The position numbers and the translations under genes are program-made. Source: Shewanella sp. (GTDB lineage Bacteria > Pseudomonadota > Gammaproteobacteria > Enterobacterales > Shewanellaceae). Taken from it: 7,706 bases of DNA. Below the pieces are notes generated by a model, which saw only the letters and a list, made by a program, of their open reading frames with translations, was not told the origin of the DNA and ran no database searches. The stretch covers positions 1 to 7,706 of the forward strand of contig SDWK01000018.1 of assembly GCA_004195335.1 (NCBI GenBank), written 5' to 3'. Positions 6,468 through 7,706 of the stretch are shown one piece after another. Numbering within the stretch: the stretch's first letter is position 1; each line of letters starts with the position of its first letter.

Positions 6468-7403
6468 ATGGACCTCATTAAACTCTCGCGTATAAGCATG
6501 AAGCATTTAATCACCTTGCATGTGATGTTAGACACCTTAAGTGTGACCGCCAGTGCCCAGAGGCTATGTTTAAGTCCGTCTTCAATCAGCAAAACCTTGG
6601 GACAACTGCGAAGTAGTTTAAATGATGAGTTGTTCTATCGTCATGGCAATAAGCTGGTTGCGACCCCGCTAGCCCGTCGCCTTGGCCCTAGTGTGCATCA
6701 GATGATCAATGATATGAATCAGATCATGACACAAGAGGCTTTCGATCCCGCGCGTTACCAGGGACGTTTCTCGTTAGCCATGCGTGAGAGTACGTTTGAG
6801 TTGCTGGCGGCTAAGTTAAGTGCTCATGTGTTGGCGCTGGCACCGAATATTCGTTTGGATATCTGGTCAAAAGACAGTGTCGGCTTCGATGGCTTGGCCA
6901 AAGGAGAGTTAGATTTCATTATCTTGCCCCACGATCGCAGTCAGCCTCCCAGTACTCACAACGATCTTGTGTGGGAGACTCTGACTAATGATGAGATGGT
7001 TTGCCTGATGAGCCCGGAGCATCCTTTGGTGAAAAAAGGTGATAAAGACCAGCCATTTACCATAGATGATTACCTGAGTTACGGTCATGTAGGCATTACG
7101 GATACCGATCTTAATACCCCATTTTTTGAAATGCAGCTGGCACAGCAGGAGTTGCAGCGTAAAGTGGCTATCTCGGTGCCGGATTTTGGTGGTGCAGCCT
7201 TGATGTGTCACCACAGTGAGTTGTTATTTACCTGTTCCCGTCGATGGGCAGAAACGGCCTTTCAAGCGAAAGGTTTGCAGACCAAACCTCTACCCTTTAA
7301 TTATGGTGAGGTGGTGTATAGTTTGGTTTGGCACCGACCGAGTATGAATGATCCGGCGCACCGTTGGTTATACCAACAGATACGAGAGTGCAGCAATGGC
7401 TAA
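6468..7403 (+). CDS. LysR-family transcriptional regulator (NodD/LeuO-like group)
   Basis: The 311-residue length is normal for the family. The N-terminal winged helix-turn-helix spans about 12-70, with the recognition region VTASAQRLCLSPSSISKTL at about 26-44 and the wing ELFYRHGNKLVATPLA at about 54-69. The C-terminal effector-binding domain (about 98-308) has the two-lobed periplasmic-binding-protein fold typical of LysR proteins, with GELDFIILP at about 145-153 and a terminal WHRPSMNDPAHRWLYQQI resembling NodD/LeuO-like members. The effector and regulon are unknown. The gene is divergent from trmL, which is probably an incidental neighbour, and converges on the yjjW-like gene with a 30-base gap. 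ATG 6498 (M11) is an alternative start with no ribosome site, and it would trim the first helix. Confidence 0.92.
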   Translation: MDLIKLSRISMKHLITLHVMLDTLSVTASAQRLCLSPSSISKTLGQLRSSLNDELFYRHGNKLVATPLARRLGPSVHQMINDMNQIMTQEAFDPARYQGRFSLAMRESTFELLAAKLSAHVLALAPNIRLDIWSKDSVGFDGLAKGELDFIILPHDRSQPPSTHNDLVWETLTNDEMVCLMSPEHPLVKKGDKDQPFTIDDYLSYGHVGITDTDLNTPFFEMQLAQQELQRKVAISVPDFGGAALMCHHSELLFTCSRRWAETAFQAKGLQTKPLPFNYGEVVYSLVWHRPSMNDPAHRWLYQQIRECSNG

Positions 7404-7433
7404 TTGGGCTGACTTAAATAACCTGAACTCGGG

Positions 7434-7706
7434 TTAAATATAAACACTGGGTAAAATCAGTCGTTTAATTCCCCGTTCTGTCAGTTGGCTTGCTAGTTTT
7501 TCAATATTCTCCTCTGAGCAGGTTTGCCATGCTAATGCTTCTCCCGTCACACCATGGTGTTGAAATGCATTGAGCTTGATTCGTGTTGAGGGGGGGAGCT
7601 GGATCAGAAAGCTGGCTAGCGCATCAATCTCAGACTCAAAATCAGTGACTTCGGGTATCTGCAATAATCGCACTTCGTACAATTTACTGTGCTGACTTAA
7701 TAGATT
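7434..7706 (-). CDS. yjjW: YjjW-like glycyl-radical enzyme activase, C-terminal part
   Basis: The frame is open from TAA 7436-7434 to the right edge, so this is the last 90 residues of a gene whose start lies outside. The TTG at 7682 is internal, since codons before it (reading NLLSQHSK) continue without a stop. The visible part shows a radical-SAM barrel end: YEVRLLQIPEV, a helix, then a strand with LNAFQHHGVTGEA, ending ILPSVYI. The NAFxHHGV segment is what I recall for YjjW, the activase partner of the YjjI glycyl-radical protein. The iron-sulfur CxxxCxxC motif would be upstream and is not seen. A PflA-type activase of another subfamily is the alternative. Confidence 0.75.
   Translation of the reverse strand, partial: NLLSQHSKLYEVRLLQIPEVTDFESEIDALASFLIQLPPSTRIKLNAFQHHGVTGEALAWQTCSEENIEKLASQLTERGIKRLILPSVYI

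Noticed and set aside
6909..7214. Minus-strand ORF of 101 codons inside the LysR-family gene
   Set aside because: It is fully antisense to a conserved effector-binding domain and has no recognisable motif.
7419..7436. TAACCT/GGGTTA hairpin in the convergent gap before the yjjW-like gene
   Set aside because: The stem is only 6 bp with a G-T pair, has no T-tract, and overlaps the yjjW stop codon. It is too weak to call a terminator.

Overview
The window reads as ordinary chromosomal DNA of a marine gammaproteobacterium. Shewanella is the best guess, from the flavour of the proteins: a paired M16 peptidase operon, a YcgR-like PilZ protein, TrmL, a YjjW-type activase, and a chemotaxis-type protein ending in DDIELF. 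No alignment was run, so the genus is an inference. I see no mobile element, CRISPR array, tRNA or rRNA.

Left part (1-1770). The tail of an unidentified charged protein (1-99) is followed by a small class I SAM methyltransferase with an N-terminal Cys4 zinc ribbon (137-772, TTG start). Convergent to it lies a c-di-GMP-binding PilZ protein (831-1544, minus strand). A 226-base divergent region then separates the PilZ gene from the peptidase operon.

Centre (1771-4590). Two M16 peptidase-family genes overlap by ATGA. The first is an exported catalytic subunit with HxxEH and the distal Glu. The second is a lipoprotein that has lost the zinc site but keeps the R...Y pair the first lacks. Together they look like an obligate envelope heterodimer. 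A good intrinsic terminator closes the operon.

Right-centre (4590-5755). Just after the terminator is a short hairpin of the GTCATCC...GGATCT intergenic-repeat type. Next comes a 188-residue helical protein with a CheZ-like D-x-x-x-Q motif and a C-terminal acidic/hydrophobic tail. The following gene overlaps it by 44 bases and encodes a small secreted protein of unknown function.

Right part (5836-7706). trmL (minus) and a LysR-family regulator (plus) diverge from a 167-base region that carries a perfect ATCTAA-AA-TTAGAT palindrome. The regulator converges on the 3' end of a YjjW-like radical-SAM activase gene that runs off the right edge.

The most interesting items are the complementary split of catalytic and substrate-binding residues in the M16 pair, the orphan CheZ-like protein with its overlapping secreted partner, and a 14-codon mini-ORF before the methyltransferase that mimics its zinc-ribbon start. 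I do not see convincing evidence for an entirely new multi-gene system.
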